This document shows positions 34,601 to 42,948 of a stretch of DNA of 64,000 nt, in pieces. How positions within the stretch are numbered: the stretch's first letter is position 1; each line of letters begins with the position of its first letter. Location: positions 2,294,001 to 2,358,000 of the forward strand of contig NZ_CP034438.1 in NCBI RefSeq assembly GCF_003952265.1, in the 5' to 3' direction. The notes under the pieces were generated by a model, which saw only the letters and a program-made list of their open reading frames with translations, was not told where the DNA came from and did no database searches. The DNA comes from Flaviflexus salsibiostraticola (GTDB lineage: Bacteria > Actinomycetota > Actinomycetes > Actinomycetales > Actinomycetaceae). The position numbers were made by a program, and so were the translations under genes.

Positions 34601-34605
34601 ATAAG

Positions 34606-35826
34606 ATGGCTGAGACAATTCGGACAACCCACGTGGGATCGCTGCCGCGCCCGACCGCCCTTATCGAGGAGAACATTGCTCTCCAGAAGGGAGAGCTCGA
34701 CCGCGGGGAGTTCGACCAGCGTCTCCAGTCGCACATCAACGACGTCGTCGCGCAGCAGCTCGAGGCTGGCATCGACCTCGTCAACGACGGTGAGTACGGT
34801 AAGCCGATGGTCGAAGAGATCGAGCCGACCGCCTGGGTGTACTACGCCTGGCACCGATTCGACGGGCTCGGCTTCGCCGAGCACCGGGATGGCGTCATGC
34901 CGAACCCGAACGAGGTTCCCGGCAAGTATGATGAGCCGGAGCTCACGACCTACGCGAACCGTCGCGACTACTCGGCCTTCAAGGACGCCTACCTTTCCGA
35001 CCCCTACAACGCGGGGATCATGGCGGCGCTTGACAACCCGACCGCCCCCGCCATCGTCAAAGAGGTCACCTACATCGGGCAGGATGCTGTCCGCGCCGAT
35101 GCTGAGGGTCTGCGCAGTGCGCTCGCGGCGGCCGGCGCCGAGGGTCGCGGCTTCATCTCCTCGATCTCGCCCGGCATGCTCTCCTCCATGGGCAACGCCC
35201 ACTACGAGTCCCGCCACGACGCCGGCATGGCGCTCGCCGCTGAGCTCAACAAGGAGTACCGGGCGATTGTCGATGCCGGTCACACGCTCCAGATCGACGC
35301 TCCTGACCTGGCGGACTCGTGGGATCAGATGAACCCCGCGCCGTCGGTTGAGGAGTACCTCAAGTACGTCCGCCACTCCGTCGAGGAGATCAACGAGTCC
35401 ATCAAGGGCATCGATCGCGACAAGGTCCGCATCCACATCTGCTGGGGTTCCTGGCACGGTCCGCACACGACCGACATCCCCTTCGATGACATCGTCGACA
35501 CCGTCTTCGAGGCCAACGCGGGAGCGTTCTCCTTCGAGGCGGCGAACCCGCGCCACGCGTGGGAGTGGAAGATCTGGAAGAATCGCACGCTGCCGAAGGG
35601 TGTCAAGCTCATCCCCGGCGTCATCTCCCACAACACGAACATCGTTGAGCATCCCGAAACCGTCGCCCAGTCGATCATCCGCTTCGCGGAGCTCGTCGGA
35701 CCCGAGAACGTCATAGCCTCAACCGACTGCGGCCTCGGCGGCCGCCTGCACTCCCAGCTCGCCTGGGCCAAGCTGCGGGCCCTCGGCGAGGGTGCGCAGC
35801 TGGCCGAGAAGTACATGGGTCTCTGA
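34606..35826 (+). CDS. MetE-like cobalamin-independent methyltransferase (C-terminal type)
   Basis: 406 residues, related only to the C-terminal catalytic half of MetE. It begins TTHVGSLPRP; zinc-ligand region RIHICWGSWHG (His, Cys), acidic FSFEAANPRHAWEW and the final ligand region IASTDCGLGGRL (Cys). Such stand-alone proteins methylate homocysteine from unknown donors or act on coenzyme-M-like thiols; the substrate cannot be assigned. The folate-binding N-terminal half of MetE is absent. Preceded by leader hairpins and followed by a strong terminator, so probably monocistronic. Confidence 0.85.
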   Translation: MAETIRTTHVGSLPRPTALIEENIALQKGELDRGEFDQRLQSHINDVVAQQLEAGIDLVNDGEYGKPMVEEIEPTAWVYYAWHRFDGLGFAEHRDGVMPNPNEVPGKYDEPELTTYANRRDYSAFKDAYLSDPYNAGIMAALDNPTAPAIVKEVTYIGQDAVRADAEGLRSALAAAGAEGRGFISSISPGMLSSMGNAHYESRHDAGMALAAELNKEYRAIVDAGHTLQIDAPDLADSWDQMNPAPSVEEYLKYVRHSVEEINESIKGIDRDKVRIHICWGSWHGPHTTDIPFDDIVDTVFEANAGAFSFEAANPRHAWEWKIWKNRTLPKGVKLIPGVISHNTNIVEHPETVAQSIIRFAELVGPENVIASTDCGLGGRLHSQLAWAKLRALGEGAQLAEKYMGL

Positions 35827-35847
35827 GCTGAGATAGTTCCGAACTGA

Positions 35848-35875
35848 GGGAGCGGTGGCGCCAGCCACCGCTCCC
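35848..35875 (+). terminator. Strong terminator after the MetE-like gene
   Basis: GGGAGCGGTGGC (35848-35859), loop GCCA, GCCACCGCTCCC (35864-35875): a perfect 12-bp stem 22 bases after the stop, followed by CTTCC. Confidence 0.85.
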
Positions 35876-35951
35876 CTTCCGAATGGTGCTCGTGAACCGG
35901 CGTCGGTCCGGGTGCTGGAGGTTCTCGTCGATGGTTGAGCATTCCTTTTGC

Positions 35952-35970
35952 GTAGCACGAGTGCTACATT
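35952..35970 (+). promoter_or_regulatory. vapBC-type operator and -10 element
   Basis: GTAGCAC-GA-GTGCTAC (35952-35967) is a perfect palindrome overlapping a -10-like TACATT (35965-35970). The ATG of the antitoxin gene begins 7 bases later, so the message would be leaderless. Binding by the antitoxin or complex would block the promoter (inference from position). Confidence 0.6.
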
Positions 35971-35976
35971 TGATTT

Positions 35977-36258
35977 ATGGAGAACGACGAATCTGTCATC
36001 GAAACGCTGTCCCAGCGTGAACTGCGCAACGAGTCTGCACGCGTGCTGCGTGCGGTCACAAGCGGACAATCCTTTGTGCTGACCAATAGGGGTGCCCCTG
36101 TCGCAAAAATCGTTCCTCTTTCGAATCAGGAGCCCGGCTTATCGATCACGCGTCCGGCCAGGCGCAGAGGAGGCTGGGCTGAACTTGGAATCGAACGCAG
36201 GAATCATGGCGAGTCGCTCTCCGCGATACTCGAGGATCTGCGCGGAGACAGGCTGTGA
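35977..36258 (+). CDS. Phd-type antitoxin of a VapC pair
   Basis: 93 residues: SQRELRNESARVLRAVTSGQ, SFVLTNRGAPVAKIVPL is the Phd/YefM fold DNA-binding domain, and a Trp/Arg-rich C-terminal tail should bind the toxin. It overlaps the toxin gene by four bases. Expected autorepressor through the upstream palindrome. Confidence 0.92.
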   Translation: MENDESVIETLSQRELRNESARVLRAVTSGQSFVLTNRGAPVAKIVPLSNQEPGLSITRPARRRGGWAELGIERRNHGESLSAILEDLRGDRL

Positions 36259-36662
36259 GTGTGATTGTCTACGTCGATACCTCTGCGATGGGCGCGCTGT
36301 TGATCGACCAGCCGGAGAGCGAAGCGCTCGTGCATTGGCTCGACAATTCGGACGCCTATCTGGTCTCCAGTGATCTCCTTGAAACCGAGCTGCGGCGGCT
36401 CGCGGTTCGGGAAGATCTTGATCAATCTGATGTGACCCGGCTTCTCGAGGGTATTTCTCTCGCCTCACTCGATAGAGCTGCTTTCCGAAGCGCCGGAGTC
36501 TTGCCGCTGCCGTATCTTCGCACCCTTGACGCGCTCCATCTCGAAGCTGCGATACGACTCGATGCGGCAATGCTCCTGACATACGACCACCGGCTCACTC
36601 AGGCTGCACGTGCAATAGGACTTGAGATTGTAGCCCCCAGGTCTGAAGGGAATCCGGCGTAA
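36255..36662 (+). CDS. vapC: PIN-domain toxin, VapC type
   Basis: 135 residues with the PIN acidic residues: VYVDTSAMGALL (Asp7 region), SDLLETELRRLAVRE (Glu), LRTLDALHLEAAIRL (Asp) and LLTYDHRLTQAARAIG (Asp). VapC toxins are Mg2+-dependent RNases, often tRNA-specific. GTG 36255 is coupled to the antitoxin stop. Intact. Confidence 0.93.
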   Translation: MSVIVYVDTSAMGALLIDQPESEALVHWLDNSDAYLVSSDLLETELRRLAVREDLDQSDVTRLLEGISLASLDRAAFRSAGVLPLPYLRTLDALHLEAAIRLDAAMLLTYDHRLTQAARAIGLEIVAPRSEGNPA

Positions 36663-36774
36663 CGCATGGCTCGGATGTAGAAGACGCCTATCTTGAGTAT
36701 GTGCGTGCCATGCAGTTGGATCGGTGCGGGCGGGCTGTGCGCTCTGTCGGCAGGCAACGCCGGAAAGGTGACAC

Positions 36775-37602
36775 GTGAGAATTCCACTTGTTCAGATCGA
36801 TGCGTTCGCTGACTCGCTGTTCGAAGGGAACCCGGCGGCAGTGATGCCGCTCGATCGGTGGCTTCCGGATGACGTCCTGCAGAAGCTCGCTCTCGAGAAT
36901 AACCTCTCGGAAACCGCGTTCCTCGTCCGCCGCCAGGACGATGGGGAAGTGCCGCCGAACCCCGATGCCCCGGCGTATGAGCTCAGGTGGTTCACGCCGG
37001 CGATCGAGGTCGATCTCTGTGGGCACGCGACTCTTGCCGCCTCCTCCTATCTGTTCGACGACGTGCATAACGACGCGGAGACTGTTCAGTTCTCGACGCG
37101 AAGCGGCTGGCTCACGGTGGCGCGGTCCGATGATGGCCCGTTGACGATGGACTTTCCTGCTGAACCGCCGGTCAGGACGGAGATCGACCCCATCATCGCC
37201 CGCGCCCTCGGGGCTGACGTCCTCGAGGCGCACCGGGCAACCGATCTCATCTACATCCTCAAGGACGCTGAAACGGTTCGGAATCTGACGCCGGATAGGA
37301 ACGTGCTGGCGTCGCTGCCGGTGCGCGGTGTGGCGGTCACCGCATCCGGGGAGGGCACAGGTTTTAATTTCGTCTCCCGGTGGTTCGGCGCCCAAGCCGG
37401 CATCCCAGAAGACCCCGTCACAGGCTCGGCGCACTGCCAGCTGGCGCCGCTGTGGGCGGAGCGTTTGGGCAGGACTGAGATGACAGCCCGCCAGGTGTCG
37501 CCGCGAGGGGGAACGGTGGCGGTTCGCCTCGCGGGCGATCGCGTCTTTCTCTCGGGCCGCTGCGTCCGTTATCTGGAGGGCACTGTCGTTCTGCCCGACT
37601 GA
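36775..37602 (+). CDS. PhzF-family isomerase/epimerase
   Basis: 275 residues. N-terminal IPLVQIDAFADSLFEGNPAA, catalytic Glu in NNLSETAFLV, RWFTPAIEVDLCGHATLAAS, and C-terminal GIPEDPVTGSAHCQLAPLWA; all family hallmarks. PhzF acts in phenazine synthesis, but most homologues, this one included in the absence of phz genes, have unknown substrates. GTG 36775 start. Confidence 0.93.
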   Translation: MRIPLVQIDAFADSLFEGNPAAVMPLDRWLPDDVLQKLALENNLSETAFLVRRQDDGEVPPNPDAPAYELRWFTPAIEVDLCGHATLAASSYLFDDVHNDAETVQFSTRSGWLTVARSDDGPLTMDFPAEPPVRTEIDPIIARALGADVLEAHRATDLIYILKDAETVRNLTPDRNVLASLPVRGVAVTASGEGTGFNFVSRWFGAQAGIPEDPVTGSAHCQLAPLWAERLGRTEMTARQVSPRGGTVAVRLAGDRVFLSGRCVRYLEGTVVLPD

Positions 37603-37642
37603 CGTCAGCCACAATCGCTCGGATAGGCGGAGGCTGCAGTAT

Positions 37643-38923
37643 TCAGAAGAGCGTTGCCGTCACGGGCTCTTCACAGTCGATCGCCGAGTCGACTGCCATC
37701 TCGCCGATGATCGGGATGCCGTACTGTCTCGCCTTCCTGGCCTTGCCCGACAGGGAGTCGGGGTCACCGGCGATGAGGACCTTCGTGGACTTGGCGATGC
37801 CAGCCACCTGAATCCCGCGAGCAGTGAAGTAGTCCTCCCAGTAGGCCTGGGTCTGCGCGACCGGGCCCGTCACGCAGACCCGGTCGCCCGGTCGAAGCGT
37901 GATCGAGGGCAGTGCCGACCGCACGTGAGGGGCGGACATGGTGATCGGCGCTGATCGCTGACAATCCCCAAGGTCGACTCCGAGGAGGTCCGACACCGAT
38001 GTGATCACGGCGCTCTCGTGGCTCGTGACGATGCCATCGGCCTCCGCCGCGTGGATGAGGAGATGGACGTAGTCGGCGTGCAGACTCCTGAGAGCCCCTG
38101 CAGATAGGTCATGCGTTCGAGCGAACTGGAGCAGCTGACCCTGCTCCATCTGCGACAGATAGTTGTCGAGCAGGACATTGTCGAGGAGGGCGAAGTACTC
38201 AGCGGCTATCGCGTCATCGGGGTTTGCGCGATGCCCGATCGCCTGACCGATCCACGCGCCGCCGGACAGGGTCTCCTGCGCCTCAGCCACCGCCTGGCGT
38301 GAGCGCAGCCCGTCACGAGTGTAGTGCGGGTTGTGGATTCGGTAGCCGCAGAACGCACTGCTCTGGGTCACGACATCTGTCCACTCGGGATGGTCGCGGG
38401 CGTTGTCATGCTGGAGGAAAGCCTGGAGGACCTGCGCGGTTGCGAGAGCATCCGAGAGCGCGCTGTGGGCGTTCGCGTTCGTCACCCCCAGCGCATCACA
38501 CACATCGGTGAGCCGGCATCGCGAAAGGCCGAGCGCGCGCTTGGCGATCGTCATCGTGTCGAGAAAGGGGATCTGCGAGTCATCGAGGCGTCCGGCCGCC
38601 GCAAGCTCGCACTGGGCGAAGGTGGCATCGAACTTCGCATTATGCCCAACGAAGACGTTGCCGGACAGCTCGAGGGCGAAGAGGTCGGCGATGTCCTGGA
38701 AGGTGGGGGCTCCGACGACGTCCTTGGCACTGATGCCGTGGATGTGGGAGGCGCCGACGTGACGCATGGGATTGATGAGTGTCTCCCACGAGTCGACGAT
38801 CCTCCCCTCGGAATCGAGCCGGACGACGCCGATCTCGACGATGCGGTCGCCCTTTCGATGGGAGAAGCCTGTCGTTTCGAAGTCGACAACGGTATAGCCG
38901 CGCACGTGATCACCAGAGTCCAT
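37643..38923 (-). CDS. DnaQ-like 3'-5' exonuclease with C-terminal BRCT domain
   Basis: 426 residues. Residues ~8-170 form a DEDDh exonuclease: TVVDFETTGFSHRKGDRIVE, VGHNAKFDATF, and NANAHSALSDALATAQVLQ. The middle (~190-330) is helical, with a TerB-like flavour (LLIHAAEADGIVTSHESAVI). The C-terminal ~80 residues resemble a BRCT domain (LRPGDRVCVTGPVAQ, GIQVAGIAKSTKVLIAGDPD, SGKARKARQYGIPI). Likely DNA repair or proofreading-type activity independent of polymerase III. Confidence 0.88.
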   Translation of the reverse strand: MDSGDHVRGYTVVDFETTGFSHRKGDRIVEIGVVRLDSEGRIVDSWETLINPMRHVGASHIHGISAKDVVGAPTFQDIADLFALELSGNVFVGHNAKFDATFAQCELAAAGRLDDSQIPFLDTMTIAKRALGLSRCRLTDVCDALGVTNANAHSALSDALATAQVLQAFLQHDNARDHPEWTDVVTQSSAFCGYRIHNPHYTRDGLRSRQAVAEAQETLSGGAWIGQAIGHRANPDDAIAAEYFALLDNVLLDNYLSQMEQGQLLQFARTHDLSAGALRSLHADYVHLLIHAAEADGIVTSHESAVITSVSDLLGVDLGDCQRSAPITMSAPHVRSALPSITLRPGDRVCVTGPVAQTQAYWEDYFTARGIQVAGIAKSTKVLIAGDPDSLSGKARKARQYGIPIIGEMAVDSAIDCEEPVTATLF

Positions 38924-39074
38924 TGGGGGAGGTATGAGTCAATCATAGGTGCGCGGGACGAAGGCCGGGCCTCAAACTCACATCGGAGCGCGTGCCGCGT
39001 CCACGCGGGTGGCACGAGCCGCCCTGCGCACACCGTCTGGCCGGACCCGGGTGATGGTGGGTGCCCGTCGCTGT

Positions 39075-39323
39075 TCAGTGAAGCGTGTCGGCCGTCGCGA
39101 GGATCCGCTGCTCGAGCGCGGCATCCTCCGCATCGGCCCGATCCTGGTTTCCGACGAGGGCGGTGAGGGTGAGTGAGTTGAGGACGGCGCGCAGTTCCGG
39201 CCGATCCGAGCGGGCGACGATGACGGCGCGTGAGAAGTCACGAAGGACGTCGACCGCCTCCGGGCGCTGGAGCTCGGTCGCCCGCAGTCCGGCGAGGCTG
39301 ACGGGGACGGGGGACTTGGTCAT
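39075..39323 (-). CDS. Small hypothetical protein abutting the glpD remnant
   Basis: 82 residues from ATG 39323: MTKSPVPVSLAGLRATELQR, PEAVDVLRDFSRAVIVARSD, RPELRAVLNSLTLTALVGNQ and an acidic helical tail. Composition looks protein-like and the frame is clean, but a longer frame through 39743 on this strand is only the shadow of glpD. No motif recognised. Because it starts exactly where glpD homology begins on the other strand, it may itself be a fusion or remnant. Confidence 0.4.
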   Translation of the reverse strand: MTKSPVPVSLAGLRATELQRPEAVDVLRDFSRAVIVARSDRPELRAVLNSLTLTALVGNQDRADAEDAALEQRILATADTLH

Positions 39324-39329
39324 GCGCCA

Positions 39330-40052
39330 GACCCCCGCATCGACGTATCCCGCGAGCACATAGGGATCCAGTATCTGCTCAACGTCGCCAACAAGGCGAT
39401 CCCCTCCGCCCACCTCACGACCGACCACGTGGTCGGTGCCTGGGCGGGGCTGCGACCGCTGGTCGCGCCCGCCCCGGGAGAGTCTGTCGGAAACACCTCT
39501 CTCGAGCACGCGATCGTCGAGGGGCCAACGGGGATGCTCACCATCTCCGGGGGCAAGCTGACCTCGAGCAGGCTCATGGCCAAGCAGTTCGTCGATCGCG
39601 CTGTGAAGAAGAACCGCTTCGCGGCATCCACGACCCCGAGGCTCGTGCCGATCTCCGGTGCGAACATGAGGCAGGCCGAGGCGACCCGCCGCAGCGCGAT
39701 CAGGTACGGCGTGCCGGAGGGCGTCGCTGCCGCCTGGGTCCACCGCTACGGCTCGAATGCTGAGAAGATCTTCTCGATCTGGCAGGCCGAAGCGGATGCC
39801 AGGGACGTGATCGGACCACGCGGGTTGACGGCGGCGGAGGTCCGCTACTGCGTGCGTGAGGAGATGTGCCTGACTCTCGAGGACCTCCTCATTCGCCGCA
39901 CCTCGCTCTTCTTCTGGGATGAGGAGGGCGGCCTCGGCACGGTCGATCGGATCGCCGGTGTCATGGGCGGTGAGCTGGAGTGGGACGAAGAGCGGAAGGT
40001 GGCCGAGGTCGAGCGCTACCGATCAACTGTGACCGCGCACCGTTTCCACTGA
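39330..40052 (+). pseudogene. glpD: Glycerol-3-phosphate dehydrogenase (GlpD), C-terminal remnant
   Basis: Only the last ~240 codons remain, in one frame: IGIQYLLNVANKAIPSAHLT, VVGAWAGLRPLVAPAP (AGLRPL is a GlpD hallmark), TGMLTISGGKLTSSRLMAKQ (GGKLTTyR-like) and VRYCVREEMCLTLEDLLIRR (the C-terminal four-helix domain). The FAD-binding N-terminal ~330 residues are gone; the 5' boundary coincides with the small minus-strand reading frame. A GTG at 39429 is the only visible start, so it is almost certainly non-functional. Confidence 0.88.
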
Positions 40053-40196
40053 TCGAGTGCGTGGGAAGTCAGCGCTGCCCCTGCCGCTGTTCGGCAGCTC
40101 TGCGGTCGAACCTGCCCCGTGACCGGCGAGACGGTGGCGTCGCCCCACTCGAGGACGGCTTCAATGACGGCAGAGGCTCGTCGTTGTGGGCCGGTG

Positions 40197-40900
40197 TCAG
40201 CCCGCGACTATCGCCTCGACGGTCGCCTGTGGGGATCCGTGCCAGGGGGCACCGTGCCCTGGCAGCACCCAGGATGCGGGGATCTGCGCGAGGCGGGCGA
40301 GCGAGGCTTCCGCCTCCTGAGGAGCGTCGGTGAAGGGCGCCGGCTGAGCGCCGGTCACTCCGGGACGTGTCGGGTCGTCAGGGCGTCGCCGACGAAGACG
40401 GCATCGACAGTGGGAAGGTGAATGGCGACGCTGCCGGGCGAGTGCCCCGGCATGCCAACAATCACGGGCTTGCCCGGCAGGTCGAGGACGTCGCCGTCCG
40501 CGATCTCGACAACCTCCTTCACGTGCGTCGTGCGGAGAGCAGACTTCCGTGCGGCATAGGCGAAGAAGCCGAGCGTCGGCCTGAGGCGCATGGGGCCCAT
40601 GGAGGTCTTCGGCTTTTCGCCCGTCTGCGCGCGGTCGGCGTCGGCTGAGTGGATGTAGATCGGCACCCCTGCTTCTCTCCTCAGCCGCTCGGCGAAACCG
40701 AGATGGTCGCTGTCCCCGTGGGTGAGGATGAGGCCGCGGATGTCGGACAGAGGCCGGTCGATCTCCTCCAGCTCCCGCTGCAGATCGCTCCAGTGCCCGG
40801 GCAGGCCCGCATCGATGAGCGTGATTCCGTCCGGCAGGTCGACGAGGTAGGACGCAACGATGTCGTTGCCGAGGCGGTGAAGGTGGGGTGCAAGCTTCAT
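40197..40900 (-). pseudogene. MBL-fold metallo-hydrolase with a frameshift
   Basis: From ATG 40900 the frame encodes the metallo-beta-lactamase fold: LILTHGDSDHLGF (HxHxDH variant HGDSDH), GMPGHSPGSVAIHLP and VDAVFVGDALTTRH. Then a one-base deletion (or two-base insertion) near 40365-40372 ends it at VPE-stop. The expected continuation VTGAQPAPFTDAPQEAEASL to LPGHGAPWHGSPQATVEAIV is present in the next frame to 40197. Either a recent mutation or a sequencing error. It is divergent from a tetR gene that probably controls it. Confidence 0.85.
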
Positions 40901-40921
40901 GATGACTCCTTCGGGTACGAT

Positions 40922-40960
40922 GGCTACGATAAGTAGCCGTGATGGCTAATGTCAATAGCC
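40922..40960 (+). promoter_or_regulatory. TetR operators between the MBL gene and tetR
   Basis: GGCTAC-GATAA-GTAGCC (40922-40938) and GGCTA-ATGTCAA-TAGCC (40944-40960) are two related palindromes in the divergent intergenic space, the second covering the tetR start. This is the usual place for operators of a TetR repressor acting on itself and the divergent hydrolase gene. Confidence 0.6.
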
Positions 40961-41520
40961 GAGGAGGATCGGTGGCGGCACCTGCGCGCACCTCGAACGA
41001 AGAAGTCATCTCTGCGGCCCGCGCCGTCCTTGAATCGGCCGGACCGGTGGGACTGACCATGCAGGCGGTCGCGAGGCGCGTCGGCGTGCGAGCGCCGTCG
41101 CTATACAAGCGGTTCCAGGATCGCGAGGCCCTCCTCGGTGCCGTCGTCTCCGCCGCCATCGACGAGCTGACCGCCAGTCTCGAGGCCGCCGCGCCAGATC
41201 TTCGGCTCCTCGCTGGCGCCTTCCGACGTTTCGCTCACGACAATCCGGAGGCGTTCCGCCTGATCTTCACCCCGTACGCTCCCCAGGACGCCCTCGAGCG
41301 ATCGGCGGGCCCGGTTCTGGAGTGCACCGCGTCCCTCGTCGGCGAAGAGCATGCGCTCGAGGCCGCGCGGCTCCTCACCGCATGGGCGACGGGGTTCGTC
41401 CACATGGAGCTCGCGGGAGCCTTCCGGCTTGGAGGAGAGGTTGACGAGGCGTTCGAGTACGGCCTCCAGCATCTCATCGCCGGACTCGTTCAATCCGATC
41501 CAGGTCGCCGCGCAGTCTGA
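40942..41520 (+). CDS. TetR-family regulator
   Basis: 192 residues. N-terminal HTH: RTSNEEVISAARAVLESAGP, MQAVARRVGVRAPSLYKRFQ, DREALLGAVV, followed by a TetR_C/WHG-like ligand domain (HDNPEAFRLIFTPYAPQD). ATG 40942 is chosen over GTG 40939. Likely represses the divergent MBL hydrolase, which may degrade or respond to its ligand; the ligand is unknown. Confidence 0.92.
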   Translation: MANVNSRGGSVAAPARTSNEEVISAARAVLESAGPVGLTMQAVARRVGVRAPSLYKRFQDREALLGAVVSAAIDELTASLEAAAPDLRLLAGAFRRFAHDNPEAFRLIFTPYAPQDALERSAGPVLECTASLVGEEHALEAARLLTAWATGFVHMELAGAFRLGGEVDEAFEYGLQHLIAGLVQSDPGRRAV

Positions 41521-41553
41521 CCGGTTCGCTGGGGAGCGGCGATTCCGACAGCC

Positions 41554-42783
41554 TCAGCGGCCGGACGACTCGACCTCGCCCGCCACTCGCACGCCCGCAT
41601 CGAGAGCACCCTCGATGGAGGGGCTTGTCCGATGATCACCGGCGAGGAATACTCGTCCGCTGATCTGCGATTTCTGGGCCGAAGAGCCAGCCGGGTAATC
41701 GGGCAGCGAGTGCGGGACGTCATCGCGGGCGAGAAGAGTCAGCTCCCCGGCCTCCATCCCCCAGATCCTCGCGGTGTGCTCTCGTGCCTTGTGGTCGCTC
41801 ACGTGCTCGGCCTTGAGCAGGCCCGAGGCCTGGATCAGCGGCGTGCCATCGGGGGAGTAGCTCGGGGCCACGTTCGTCAGGACCGCCGTATTGAGGATGG
41901 GGCCTGATCGAGTGCCATCGACGGCGATGAAGGGCTTGTCGGTGGGGGCGCGATCGGCTGTGAACCACCACGTGGTCAGTCCGTGCGTGGGGATCTGCTC
42001 GCGGCCAGTCAGGTCGCCGACGGCCTCGGGGCCGACGGCGACGATGAGGGAATCTGCCGTCATCGTCTCGCCCTGTGCTGAGACGGTCACCTGGGCGAGA
42101 TCCTCAGAATAGGAGTTGACCGGTGCGTCGGTGCGGATCTCGACGCCCGCACGGCGCGCCTTCGCGGCGAGCTGCTTCGGCAGGGCCTGGATGCCGCGCG
42201 AGGGGAGGCTGGGGCGGCCGAGCGCGAACATCGTGAAGAGGAACCGGACGTAGTCGGCCGACGTCGACAGATCATCGGTGGCAACAACGCCCGCGAGGAA
42301 GGGCTCGAGCACCTGCGTGCGCAGGGGGCCATGAATACCGGCCGCGTCCCAGGCCTCGCCGATGGGGAGGTCCGCCTTCGAGCGCTCGATCGTCGACCTG
42401 CCGAACCATGCGGCGAGGGCGGCGATCTCTGACCTGTCAACGAGATCGCTCCTGAGCGTGCCGGGCAGGTGCTGGGGGTGGCGGGCCGGGTGGGCGAGCA
42501 GGTCCAAGCCCTTCTCGGTCCGGACCATGACGCCGGACCCGAACGCGTGCAGGTCGAGTGCATCGACATCGACGTATTTCTTCACGCCCGGGTACGAGGG
42601 GTTGAGGAGCTGGAAGCCGCGGTCGATGAGGAAGCCGTCAACCTCACGGGTGCGCTGCCGGCCGCCGACTGCGCTCTCCTTCTCGAGGACGAGGACGCTC
42701 CGTCCGGACTCGGCGGACCTCCAGGCCGCCATGAGCCCCGAGAGGCCAGCACCGATGATGATCGTGTCGTAGTGATTCGCCAT
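41554..42783 (-). CDS. FAD-dependent amine oxidase/phytoene desaturase-like oxidoreductase
   Basis: 409 residues from ATG 42783 (GGAGGAAT site). Rossmann FAD motif DTIIIGAGLSGLMAAWRSAE, LVLEKESAVGGRQRTREVDG, LIVAVGPEAVGDL, and the C-terminal FAD contact GRVFLAGDHRTSPSIEGALD, typical of the amine oxidase/protoporphyrinogen oxidase/carotenoid desaturase superfamily. The substrate cannot be assigned. Codes toward tetR. Confidence 0.88.
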   Translation of the reverse strand: MANHYDTIIIGAGLSGLMAAWRSAESGRSVLVLEKESAVGGRQRTREVDGFLIDRGFQLLNPSYPGVKKYVDVDALDLHAFGSGVMVRTEKGLDLLAHPARHPQHLPGTLRSDLVDRSEIAALAAWFGRSTIERSKADLPIGEAWDAAGIHGPLRTQVLEPFLAGVVATDDLSTSADYVRFLFTMFALGRPSLPSRGIQALPKQLAAKARRAGVEIRTDAPVNSYSEDLAQVTVSAQGETMTADSLIVAVGPEAVGDLTGREQIPTHGLTTWWFTADRAPTDKPFIAVDGTRSGPILNTAVLTNVAPSYSPDGTPLIQASGLLKAEHVSDHKAREHTARIWGMEAGELTLLARDDVPHSLPDYPAGSSAQKSQISGRVFLAGDHRTSPSIEGALDAGVRVAGEVESSGR

Positions 42784-42948
42784 GATTCCTCCGTCAGCAG
42801 CTGTCCCCGCCATCCTACGGCCGTCGATGGGGTGCGGCAGGAGCATTCGGCCTCTGCAGCCGTTGCGCGAATGGGCCGGACAGACTTTTGGGGACAGGGA
42901 TGCCGCCGTTCCGGCGTCCTCCCAGGCGCGCTCCGCTAGTGTGGTGGA

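Noticed and set aside
39075..39743. 222-residue minus-strand gene
   Set aside because: Its first two thirds are antisense of the GlpD remnant; only the last 82 codons could be a real small gene.
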